Below are positions 1-5,699 of a DNA stretch of 5,699 nt, one piece after another (within the stretch, counting starts at the first letter, position 1; the number at the start of each line of letters is the position of its first letter). The stretch lies in NCBI GenBank assembly GCA_043810345.1, contig JBDROF010000103.1, positions 1-5,699 on the forward strand, read 5' to 3'. The translations under genes were made by a program, and so were the position numbers. Below the pieces are notes generated by a model. The model had not been told where the DNA came from. It ran no database searches and saw nothing but the letters and a program-made list of their open reading frames with translations. The DNA comes from QYOJ01 sp043810345 (GTDB taxonomy: Bacteria > Bacteroidota > Bacteroidia > Bacteroidales > FEN-979).

Positions 1-10
1 AATCAATCGG

Positions 11-59
11 CAGTTGGCAGTCGCCAGTCCACAGTCCGCAGTCCACAGTCCTCAGTCTA
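11..59. repeat. Heptanucleotide tandem repeat, CAGTCnn x7
   Basis: Seven consecutive 7-bp units begin with CAGT: CAGTTGG, CAGTCGC, CAGTCCA, CAGTCCG, CAGTCCA, CAGTCCT and CAGTCTA. The last two positions vary while CAGT is invariant. The array ends exactly where the 8-bp array begins. A 7-bp period does not maintain a codon pattern, so this is best read as non-coding short tandem repeat DNA of the type found between genes in many Bacteroidota and cyanobacterial genomes. The array may extend beyond the left edge of the window in degenerate form. Confidence 0.85.
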
Positions 60-682
60 CATCACATCATCACCTCATCACCCCATCACCACATCACCCC
101 ATCACTTCATCACCTTCATCACCTTCATCACCTTCATCACCTTCATCACCTCATCACCCCATCACCTCATCACCTTCATCCCCTCATCACCCCATCACCT
201 CATCACCTACATCACCTCATCACCTCATCACCTCATCACCTTCATCACCCTCATCACCTCATCACCAGTCTCTCCAATGGCTTGGGCTTTTCGATTCCAC
301 TCCCATTAACAGAGGGATGGCCTCGCCTTTTGATGTGGTTTCAGACCTGATGATCCGCAAGATGACCCTGGGTGAGCATGAACGTGATATGATCGTGGTA
401 CAGCATACGTTCCTGGCCGGATATTCCGATGGCCGAGAAGAGGTGATCCGGTCCCGCATGCTGGATTTTGGCATCCCCGGAGACGACACGGCCATAGCCC
501 GCACAGTGGCTCTTCCTGCCGCAATTGCAGTGGAGATGATCCTGAAGGGAGAAATTTCTGCAGTGGGTGTTCACATTCCGGTAATCCCGGAGATCTATAC
601 CCCTATCCTCAATCACTTGGAATCATTGGGAATAAAGATGGAAGAGGAGTATGGCCTTCCACTTTCGGAAAATATAACCTGA
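14..682 (+). CDS. Saccharopine dehydrogenase, C-terminal fragment fused to repeat-derived sequence (probable pseudogene or 5'-partial)
   Basis: The gene-like part is 269-682, about 137 residues beginning SLQWLGLFD. It matches, from my knowledge of the family, the C-terminal catalytic and dimerisation domain of Lys9-type saccharopine dehydrogenase. Recognisable stretches are GEHERDMIVVQH, TAIARTVALPAAIAVEMIL and AVGVHIPVIPEIYTPIL, ending in an EEYGLP tail. The full enzyme interconverts saccharopine with glutamate and aminoadipate semialdehyde using NAD(P) and is normally about 400-450 residues. The N-terminal Rossmann domain and about 300 residues are absent. Upstream of 269 the frame is pure tandem repeat. 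TTG at 14 is only the first possible start, and the frame is open from base 2. An in-frame ATG at 317 could allow restart but would not give an active enzyme. The choice between truncation, in-frame repeat insertion and misassembly cannot be made here. The family assignment is firm; the start is not. Confidence 0.72.
   Translation: MAVASPQSAVHSPQSTSHHHLITPSPHHPITSSPSSPSSPSSPSSPHHPITSSPSSPHHPITSSPTSPHHLITSSPSSPSSPHHQSLQWLGLFDSTPINRGMASPFDVVSDLMIRKMTLGEHERDMIVVQHTFLAGYSDGREEVIRSRMLDFGIPGDDTAIARTVALPAAIAVEMILKGEISAVGVHIPVIPEIYTPILNHLESLGIKMEEEYGLPLSENIT
60..266. repeat. Octa-/nonanucleotide tandem repeat, CATCACCT x~25
   Basis: About 25 imperfect head-to-tail copies of CATCACCN are present. Most are 8 bp, with 9-bp variants CATCACCTT interspersed, including four in a row at 108-143. 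Point variants include CATCACTT (100-107) and CATCCCCT (177-184). No unique spacers separate the units, so this is not a CRISPR array. The plus strand of such a repeat contains no stop codon in any of its three frames, so an open frame through it is not evidence of coding. If translated in the frame of the downstream gene it would give a Ser/Pro/His/Ile/Thr low-complexity stretch. The array ends abruptly at the saccharopine dehydrogenase homology. Confidence 0.93.
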
Positions 683-709
683 GAAAAACCGTTTACATTT
701 TGATCTAAT

Positions 710-1582
710 ATGGATATGGTAACCATCATCGTAGTCATCGTGCTTGTCATTTTTGCTTATGCGATTTTCAGTATGCGTAAAAAAGTTACGGATAACGAGG
801 CTGATCCGCAATCAAATCAGACCAAAACTCATCCTCCCGGCGCCGATCCCCGGTTTACTAAAAAACGGGGTGGTTATGGAAAATGGATCGGTGGCGGACT
901 GGGATGGGCATTCGGGGGTCCTATTGGCGCCATCCTTGGCTTTGCTCTTGGATCGATGTTTGAGGGAGTGAGTTCAGGTAAATATGCGTACCGCGGAACT
1001 TCCCGCGGCGATTTTGCCATGAGCCTGCTGGTCCTCTCAGCGGCGGTAATGAAGGCCGACCAGAAGGTGAGGCGGTCGGAACTGGATTATGTGAAGGCTT
1101 TTTTCTATCGTCAATTCGGCGACACGGAAGGAGCCCGGTTGATTCAGATGCTTCAGGAGATCTTAAAGCAAAACATAAACATTCCGGAGGTAAGCGTGCA
1201 GGTCGGACAATACATGGACTACTCGTCGAAACTTCAGCTCCTTCATTTTCTCTTTGGGATCGCGGCAGCCGATGACCTGTACCATCTAGAAGAGGTGGCC
1301 GTCATCGAGCAGATCAGCGGATACATGGGGATCTCCCGGGCCGATTACCTGTCTATCCATGCTATGTTCGTCAAAGATCCGCACTGGGCATACGATGTGT
1401 TGGAGATCACCAAAAATGCCACGGATGCGGAAATGAAAAAAGCCTACCGTGAAATGGCTAAAAAGCACCATCCGGATAAGGTAGCCCACCTTGGGGAGGA
1501 TATTAAAAAGGCCGCTACTGAAAAATTTCAAAAGGTCAGTGCGGCCTATGAAGAGATCAAACGTCAGCGAAGCATTTCCTGA
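710..1582 (+). CDS. djlA: Membrane-anchored TerB/DnaJ-domain co-chaperone, DjlA-like
   Basis: Complete 290-residue protein. Residues 4-20 form a hydrophobic helix (VTIIVVIVLVIFAYAIF), followed by a polar linker. Residues 58-84 are a glycine-rich hydrophobic segment (GKWIGGGLGWAFGGPIGAIL) resembling the glycine-zipper membrane segment of DjlA. Residues about 100-220 form an acidic helical region of TerB type. Residues 226-287 are a J domain with the HPD motif at 254-256, the signature for stimulating DnaK ATPase. Length is close to the 271 residues of E. coli DjlA. By family knowledge it would recruit DnaK to the inner-membrane face. The ATG at 710 was chosen because it includes the whole first helix; a second ATG at 716 is possible. 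No Shine-Dalgarno is visible. It lies 27 bp after the saccharopine dehydrogenase fragment and may share its transcript. The first hydrophobic helix is extra relative to E. coli DjlA. The symbol is by domain architecture. Confidence 0.88.
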   Translation: MDMVTIIVVIVLVIFAYAIFSMRKKVTDNEADPQSNQTKTHPPGADPRFTKKRGGYGKWIGGGLGWAFGGPIGAILGFALGSMFEGVSSGKYAYRGTSRGDFAMSLLVLSAAVMKADQKVRRSELDYVKAFFYRQFGDTEGARLIQMLQEILKQNINIPEVSVQVGQYMDYSSKLQLLHFLFGIAAADDLYHLEEVAVIEQISGYMGISRADYLSIHAMFVKDPHWAYDVLEITKNATDAEMKKAYREMAKKHHPDKVAHLGEDIKKAATEKFQKVSAAYEEIKRQRSIS

Positions 1583-1620
1583 ATACTTTTCCTGAGATGT
1601 AACAGGTTAGGGGGATGAGG

Positions 1621-2799
1621 TTATACCACCGGTTGAGCCATTTCCTTGGATAGGGTGAATCGGAAAACACTTCCTTTTCCGGGTTTGCTTTCAGCCCAGA
1701 TCTTGCCTCCGTTCCTATCTACGAACTCGCGGCAAAGTTTCAGACCTAATCCGCTGCCTTGTCCCAGGTTTCCTCCGGTAGCAGGAAAAGAAGCTCCGTT
1801 TTTAAAGATCATGTTTGCATCGTCAGGCGTCATTCCCACTCCGTCGTCTTTGACTTCGACCAGTATGGTGTGTTCAGGATCATCCTTGAACTTTGCAACG
1901 CTGATGAGGACGTGGCCCCCTTCCTTGGTAAATTTAATCGCATTGTTGGTCAGGTTACGCATCACAACGCTCATCATGTTGGCATCAAAATAGGCATGCC
2001 CGTCGGTCAGGATCTTACTGGTCAGCTGAATGTTTTTAGCTTCTGCGCTGGCCTTCATCAGCCGGATAGAATCCTCCACGATCTCTTTTACATCATGCAT
2101 CCCGGGTTCATAGAGGATGTCGCCGCGTTGATTGCGTGCCCAGAATAACAGGTTTTCTACCAGGGTGTAAGAAGACTCAATGCTATCCCGGATACTCTCG
2201 ATCGATTCATGTAGTTTCTGATGATCCAGATCGCCGTAGTTGATCATGATGAAATCGAGGATTTCTTTCAGTGTTCCCATAGGAGCACGGAGATCATGAC
2301 TGATGATGGAGAGAAGCTTGTCTTTTGTCGCATTGAGTAGCTGGAGCTCATCGTTCTGCTCTGCTAACATCTGGTTGTTTAGTTTCAGTGCATCCTTGGC
2401 TACCTTCAGCTGAAGATGGACCCTCACTCTGGCAAGAAGTTCAGCGGGTTTGAACGGTTTGGAAACATAATCCTCAGCTCCCATCTCGAGCCCCTTTACA
2501 ATATCGCTGGTCTGACTCAGAACAGTCAGGAAGATAATCGGGATCTGAAATGTCTCCTTATTTGATTTCAACCGCAAACACACTTCAAAACCATCCATCA
2601 CGGGCATTTTGATATCCAGGAGGATCAGATCGGGGTGAACTGACTCGGCAATTTCCAATCCAACGGAGCCGCTGGTTGCTGTCAGGATGGTATATCCCTC
2701 GGAGTTCAGAAGCCCCTTTATGGTGGTGAGATTGGCTTCATTGTCATCAATTAGCAGGACTTTCAACTCGGGTTTTTTAGCTGGCGTTATTGGATCCAT
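1621..2799 (-). CDS. Response-regulator receiver / histidine kinase hybrid (REC-HisKA-HATPase_c)
   Basis: 392-residue soluble protein with no membrane segment or recognised sensor domain. Residues 13-130 form a CheY-like receiver: acidic pair D18/D19, phosphoacceptor D62 in LILLDIKMP, T92, and K114 in SKPF. A coiled-coil linker (about 131-160) leads to a HisKA domain with phospho-histidine H168 in ISHDLRAP. The HATPase domain follows: N box NLTNNAIKF (N286), G1 box DDGVGM (318-323) and G2 box GQGSGLGL (346-353). All residues needed for phosphotransfer and ATP binding appear intact. Family knowledge suggests it receives phosphate on D62 from another kinase and adjusts its own kinase output. 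No partner kinase or regulator lies in the window, so it is an orphan. ATG at 2799 was chosen; an in-frame GTG immediately before it (2802) is an alternative. It is convergent with the DjlA-like gene, 38 bp apart. Confidence 0.93.
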   Translation of the reverse strand: MDPITPAKKPELKVLLIDDNEANLTTIKGLLNSEGYTILTATSGSVGLEIAESVHPDLILLDIKMPVMDGFEVCLRLKSNKETFQIPIIFLTVLSQTSDIVKGLEMGAEDYVSKPFKPAELLARVRVHLQLKVAKDALKLNNQMLAEQNDELQLLNATKDKLLSIISHDLRAPMGTLKEILDFIMINYGDLDHQKLHESIESIRDSIESSYTLVENLLFWARNQRGDILYEPGMHDVKEIVEDSIRLMKASAEAKNIQLTSKILTDGHAYFDANMMSVVMRNLTNNAIKFTKEGGHVLISVAKFKDDPEHTILVEVKDDGVGMTPDDANMIFKNGASFPATGGNLGQGSGLGLKLCREFVDRNGGKIWAESKPGKGSVFRFTLSKEMAQPVV

Positions 2800-2826
2800 C
2801 ACGGGAGGATTTTCATGTTTCGCTCA

Positions 2827-2834
2827 CAAATATA
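2827..2834 (-). promoter_or_regulatory. Candidate Bacteroidota promoter (-7 element TATATTTG) for the hybrid kinase
   Basis: The minus strand reads TATATTTG, an exact match to the Bacteroidota primary-sigma -7 consensus TAnnTTTG. It sits in the AT-rich gap between the porin stop and the kinase start, about 27 bp upstream of the ATG, giving a predicted leader of roughly 20 nt. The -33 TTG is weak: the nearest TTG is about 27 bp upstream rather than the usual 19-21. It would allow the kinase to be transcribed independently of the porin gene. Confidence 0.5.
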
Positions 2835-2892
2835 ATTGAAATTTTAGTTTCTTTTTAAAAACAAGTAATTTTTCTCTGGTTTCCTGTATCCG

Positions 2893-4857
2893 CTAATCGT
2901 GAAACCGCCAGCTTACTCCGAATTTGAACGCTCCATCCTGCATGGGGTAGTTAGGAACCATGAAGTAGGTGCGGCCCATGAAGCTGGCGTTGAAGTGAGT
3001 ATAGGTGGCGAAAAAACGGGCACGCTGGATCTTTACATTCAAAAATACATCCATGTAGATGTAGTTCCCGATCTCTTTCCGGTCCTGGAGGAAGAACATC
3101 CGCGTGGCAGGCATGTAGCTGTCGGCATAGTAAGAGGTATTGTAGAAGAAGTTCAATCCTGGCTGGATCACTGCAGCGCCCCGGAAAAGGGGTTGGGTAA
3201 AGTAGATAGTCAGATTTCCCATAAATGCAGGCACCCTGATCACATTGGAGCCCTGAACGGTTTGAAAGGCAAAATTCCCTTTGAATTTGAATCGCCAGAG
3301 GTCGATATCTGTGTTCAGCCAACTGCGGATATACCCTATTTCATCATTAACCTGTTGCGGTAATGCGGCTGTATCAAGGTAGACATGGTTGGTCAGTCGG
3401 CTCATACTGGCTCCAAGTGTGAAATATTTATTGGTATAAACGGCGACAGCAGAGATAAGCCCCTCCTTTTTCCATTCATTGTTCCACCTGAAGTTATTGC
3501 TCTGGTACTTCTGATAAAACCAATCTGGCTCATGATACCGGTAGAATCCTGCCAGGGAGATGACACCCAGGTTTCTTTTTACTGATCCCAGGATCTGGGA
3601 AACTTTTGCGTTAAAACTCACATCCCCTTCGTTGTAGCTACCCAGCACATAATCGGTATATGCTTCCAGTGTAAAGGTGTTAAAAGGACGGAAAGCGATC
3701 CAGCCCGAGGGAATGATCTGGTTGAAGAAGGTTCTTTGATGGGGATGAACCAGTTCTATGGAAGCCCAGCCCCGATCAAAATAGAGTTCATAATACTGGA
3801 CCTCAGGATAGGTCACCTCCAGGTACTGGTGTTTTAGTTTGAATTCAACCTGGATACGTCTGTATTTCCGGGTTGGATGAAAGCTGGGATTGGTCCACGT
3901 GACTACATTTTCTATTTGTTGAATAGTTACCGAATCGGCTGTTCGAATGGAGTCAAAATAGATCTTGGAATAGAACCCGGCCGTAGGATCTCCGTCATTG
4001 TAATTAAAAATCTGACGGTTATAATGAAATGAATAGGTGATTCTACCCAGCTCAAACCGCTTCTGCCTCCATTTGGTCGAGTCGGTTTGGTTGGGGTCAT
4101 GCCTTGTAAGATCAAAATATTGTTTTACATAGAACCCCATTTCCCTTATGCGGTTCTGTGCACCGGGAAGGTTGACGGCGATGATCTGGCGGTTGGTTTC
4201 CAGGTTTTGTTCAAAGATACTGTCGTATTTAAGCCCACCATTCTCCTCGTTCTTGATCCGGTTTGTCACAAAATTGGCTATCACTCCGTAGCGTTTTGTT
4301 TTGGAGAAAAACTGGGCAGTCAGCACGAAGTTGACCAGGTTGGTCTTTTGTCTCAGGTAAGCGCCGGGTGAATTGGATACATGAAAATAAAATCCCAGGT
4401 TTAGTCCACGGTAGATATTACGGCTGAGCCGGGCGATGAAGTTCAGCTCTTTTTTGGCTCCCTGAACATATTCCAGTTCGGTATAGGTCTTCAACACCCG
4501 GTAGTATCTTACGCTGTCATTCTCGTACAGGTAGTTTTCGAACGTATGAACTCCGAAATCAAACCCACCAGTTTGCTGAAGAGGGTAGGGGAAGAGGTTG
4601 TTATAAGCCGATCCAACATTTCCCAGGGTGGCGTAGAAGCTGCTATAGTTGGTTAGCAGGTCATAGTTCTGGAATCCTGTGAGGACCGTATCCAGTGCTG
4701 ACAGGTTTAATTTCCCTTCGCGGTCGAAGTCGTTATAGAAGTATGAGACCCGGGTCGAATCCCTGGCCGGTGCTGCGGAGTCAGCAGGAACCACCTGGGA
4801 GAGGCTTAAGGAGTGTGTAACGGAGGAAAGGAAGAAGAGGAGCAACCGTATAGACAT
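2893..4857 (-). CDS. Putative porin, outer-membrane beta-barrel (Porin_10-like)
   Basis: Complete 654-residue protein. Residues 1-20 (MSIRLLLFFLSS then SLSLSQ) look like a Sec signal peptide, with cleavage likely near residue 20. A Ser/Asp/Ala-rich mature N-terminus follows (ADSAAPARDSTRVSYFYNDF). The rest is rich in Tyr, Phe and Asn with alternating hydrophobic patterns typical of beta-strands, and it ends in a Phe/Trp strand (FKFGVSWRFHD), as expected for a barrel inserted by BamA. The stretches LLTNYSSFYATLGNVGSAY and NNLFPY near residues 68-92 are characteristic of the large Bacteroidota 'putative porin' family. Role inferred: an outer-membrane channel or structural barrel; the substrate is unknown. 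No SusD-like or TonB-box partner is present. The ATG at 4857 begins directly at the signal peptide; no Shine-Dalgarno is seen. A weak -7-like TATTTTTA (4878-4885, minus) lies about 20 bp upstream of the ATG. The hybrid kinase follows after 93 bp. Confidence 0.85.
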   Translation of the reverse strand: MSIRLLLFFLSSVTHSLSLSQVVPADSAAPARDSTRVSYFYNDFDREGKLNLSALDTVLTGFQNYDLLTNYSSFYATLGNVGSAYNNLFPYPLQQTGGFDFGVHTFENYLYENDSVRYYRVLKTYTELEYVQGAKKELNFIARLSRNIYRGLNLGFYFHVSNSPGAYLRQKTNLVNFVLTAQFFSKTKRYGVIANFVTNRIKNEENGGLKYDSIFEQNLETNRQIIAVNLPGAQNRIREMGFYVKQYFDLTRHDPNQTDSTKWRQKRFELGRITYSFHYNRQIFNYNDGDPTAGFYSKIYFDSIRTADSVTIQQIENVVTWTNPSFHPTRKYRRIQVEFKLKHQYLEVTYPEVQYYELYFDRGWASIELVHPHQRTFFNQIIPSGWIAFRPFNTFTLEAYTDYVLGSYNEGDVSFNAKVSQILGSVKRNLGVISLAGFYRYHEPDWFYQKYQSNNFRWNNEWKKEGLISAVAVYTNKYFTLGASMSRLTNHVYLDTAALPQQVNDEIGYIRSWLNTDIDLWRFKFKGNFAFQTVQGSNVIRVPAFMGNLTIYFTQPLFRGAAVIQPGLNFFYNTSYYADSYMPATRMFFLQDRKEIGNYIYMDVFLNVKIQRARFFATYTHFNASFMGRTYFMVPNYPMQDGAFKFGVSWRFHD

Positions 4858-4877
4858 AAGAGACAGGATATCGCTTG

Positions 4878-4885
4878 TAAAAATA
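4878..4885 (-). promoter_or_regulatory. Weak candidate -7 element for the porin gene
   Basis: The minus strand reads TATTTTTA, one mismatch from TAnnTTTG, about 20 bp upstream of the porin ATG. This is a placement similar to that of the better element before the kinase gene. No -33 TTG is visible, and the region where it would lie overlaps the T-tract of the rRNA terminator. The call rests mainly on position, since the gene needs a start site after that terminator. Confidence 0.25.
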
Positions 4886-4898
4886 CGAATTACCTGGT

Positions 4899-4939
4899 AA
4901 AAAAAAGAGGCTGCCTCGATGTTTTGAGACAGCCTCTTT
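4899..4939 (-). terminator. Intrinsic terminator of the rRNA operon
   Basis: A perfect 10-bp inverted repeat (AAAGAGGCTG at 4904-4913, CAGCCTCTTT at 4930-4939) can be extended inward past one mismatch by three more pairs (CTC/GAG). This leaves an 8-base loop. Read on the minus strand, the stem is followed immediately by eight T residues (complement of 4899-4906), the standard Rho-independent form. It lies 10 nt downstream of the 5S 3' end, so it ends the 23S-5S transcript before the co-directional porin gene. Confidence 0.93.
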
Positions 4940-4948
4940 ATAGAAGAT

Positions 4949-5055
4949 CGGCAACGACATACTCTTCCGCTTGGTATAGCAGTACCATCTGCGCTAGTGG
5001 GCTTAACGACTCTGTTCGGAATGGGAAGAGGTGAACACCACTGCTATAGTCACCG
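4949..5055 (-). rRNA. rrf: 5S ribosomal RNA
   Basis: The minus strand contains the conserved 5S core CCCATTCCGAACAGAG followed by GTTAAGCCC and GATGGTACTGC. The ends were set by the terminal helix I: CGGTGAC (complement of 5049-5055) pairs with GTTGCCG (complement of 4949-4955), allowing two G-U pairs. Length is about 107 nt, slightly shorter than the usual 110-120, so each end may be off by a few bases. It lies downstream of 23S, as in the usual 16S-23S-5S order, and directly before the terminator. Confidence 0.92.
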
Positions 5056-5067
5056 TAAGGCCTTGAT

Positions 5068-5110
5068 GAGCCGCCATGAATGGCGGCTGTACCGCGGTTT
5101 ACCGCGGCTC
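5068..5110. repeat. Composite palindromic element in the 23S-5S spacer
   Basis: Two adjacent palindromes are nested in a third. AGCCGCCAT and ATGGCGGCT (5069-5088) form a 9-bp stem around GA. CCGCGG-TTTA-CCGCGG (5092-5107) forms a 6-bp stem with a four-base loop. The outer ends GAGCCGC (5068-5074) and GCGGCTC (5104-5110) are exact reverse complements, so the whole 43 bp can fold as one or two hairpins. It is very GC-rich next to AT-rich spacer. This organisation resembles a REP-like or miniature palindromic repeat rather than an rRNA processing signal, although it is transcribed with the rRNA. Confidence 0.75.
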
Positions 5111-5170
5111 GGCATGCGATAATGACAATAGTTGAAAGAAAACACAACCAGAAATCCACAAATCAACACC

Positions 5171-5198
5171 GTAGAGACGCGATTCATCGCGTCTGCAC
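5171..5198. repeat. Palindromic repeat (GACGCG stem) next to the 23S 3' end
   Basis: AGACGCGAT and ATCGCGTCT (5175-5194) form a perfect 9-bp inverted repeat around TC. The flanks GTAG and GCAC partly continue the symmetry with two mismatches, suggesting decay of a longer palindrome with GTAGAGACGCG arms. I recall sequences of this form as dispersed intergenic repeats in Bacteroidota and cyanobacteria. It abuts the estimated 3' end of 23S. Confidence 0.7.

Positions 5199-5699
<501 letters not shown>

Noticed and set aside
60..266. CRISPR array
   Set aside because: Units are only 8-9 bp, contiguous, and have no unique spacers of constant length.
14..268. Genuine coding of a Ser/Pro/His-rich N-terminal domain
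   Set aside because: The repeat lacks stops in all three plus-strand frames and its 7-, 8- and 9-bp units do not follow codon periodicity, so the open frame is expected without selection for a protein.
693..709. Bacteroidota promoter before the DjlA-like gene (TACATTTT)
   Set aside because: It matches TAnnTTTG except at the last base but lies only a few bases from the ATG and has no -33 element; read-through from the upstream fragment is as likely.
1583..1620. Bidirectional terminator between the convergent genes
   Set aside because: Only a 4-bp CCTG/CAGG stem without a T-tract is visible.
1646..2148. Plus-strand open frames antisense to the hybrid kinase
   Set aside because: The minus strand encodes an intact kinase with all motifs, so these are shadow frames.
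2899..3363. Plus-strand 154-residue open frame
   Set aside because: It lies wholly antisense to the porin gene, and its composition mirrors that gene's codons; no recognisable domain.
4813..5034. Plus-strand 73-residue open frame
   Set aside because: It crosses the porin start, the rRNA terminator and 5S rRNA on the opposite strand; a chance frame.
4938..5159. Minus-strand 73-residue open frame
   Set aside because: It overlaps the 5S rRNA and palindromic spacer; no protein-like features.
5056..5198. tRNA gene in the 23S-5S spacer
   Set aside because: No cloverleaf, T-loop GTTCRA or acceptor pairing could be found; the hairpins are simple palindromes.

Overview
The window looks like a piece of a Bacteroidota genome, probably an environmental Bacteroidales-like or related lineage. 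The evidence is a large outer-membrane protein of the Bacteroidota 'putative porin' (Porin_10-like) type, a perfect Bacteroidota -7 promoter element (TAnnTTTG), start codons without clear Shine-Dalgarno sequences, and a 5S/23S rRNA pair of ordinary bacterial type. Both edges fall in sequence that commonly breaks assemblies: short tandem repeats on the left and the 23S gene on the right. It may therefore be a whole metagenomic contig (inference).

Layout. Bases 11-59 are a 7-bp tandem array (CAGTCnn) and 60-266 an array of 8-9-bp units (CATCACCT). From about 269 the sequence becomes the C-terminal third of a saccharopine dehydrogenase, in a frame that stays open through the repeats, so the gene is either truncated or interrupted by the array. 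It is followed on the same strand, after 27 bp, by a complete membrane-anchored TerB/DnaJ co-chaperone of the DjlA type (710-1582). Convergent to it lie two minus-strand genes: a soluble receiver-histidine kinase hybrid (1621-2799) with its own candidate promoter, and upstream of that a 654-residue porin-like outer-membrane beta-barrel (2893-4857).

The right end is the 3' part of an rRNA operon on the minus strand: the last ~500 nt of 23S (5199-5699), a 143-bp spacer carrying two palindromic repeat elements, 5S rRNA (4949-5055), and a strong intrinsic terminator (4899-4939) just upstream of the porin gene.

The protein genes do not form one pathway: lysine catabolism, membrane-associated chaperone work, signal transduction and outer-membrane transport are represented by one gene each. 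I see no new multi-gene system. The most noteworthy items are the repeat array joined to a truncated gene and the palindromic elements inside the rRNA spacer.
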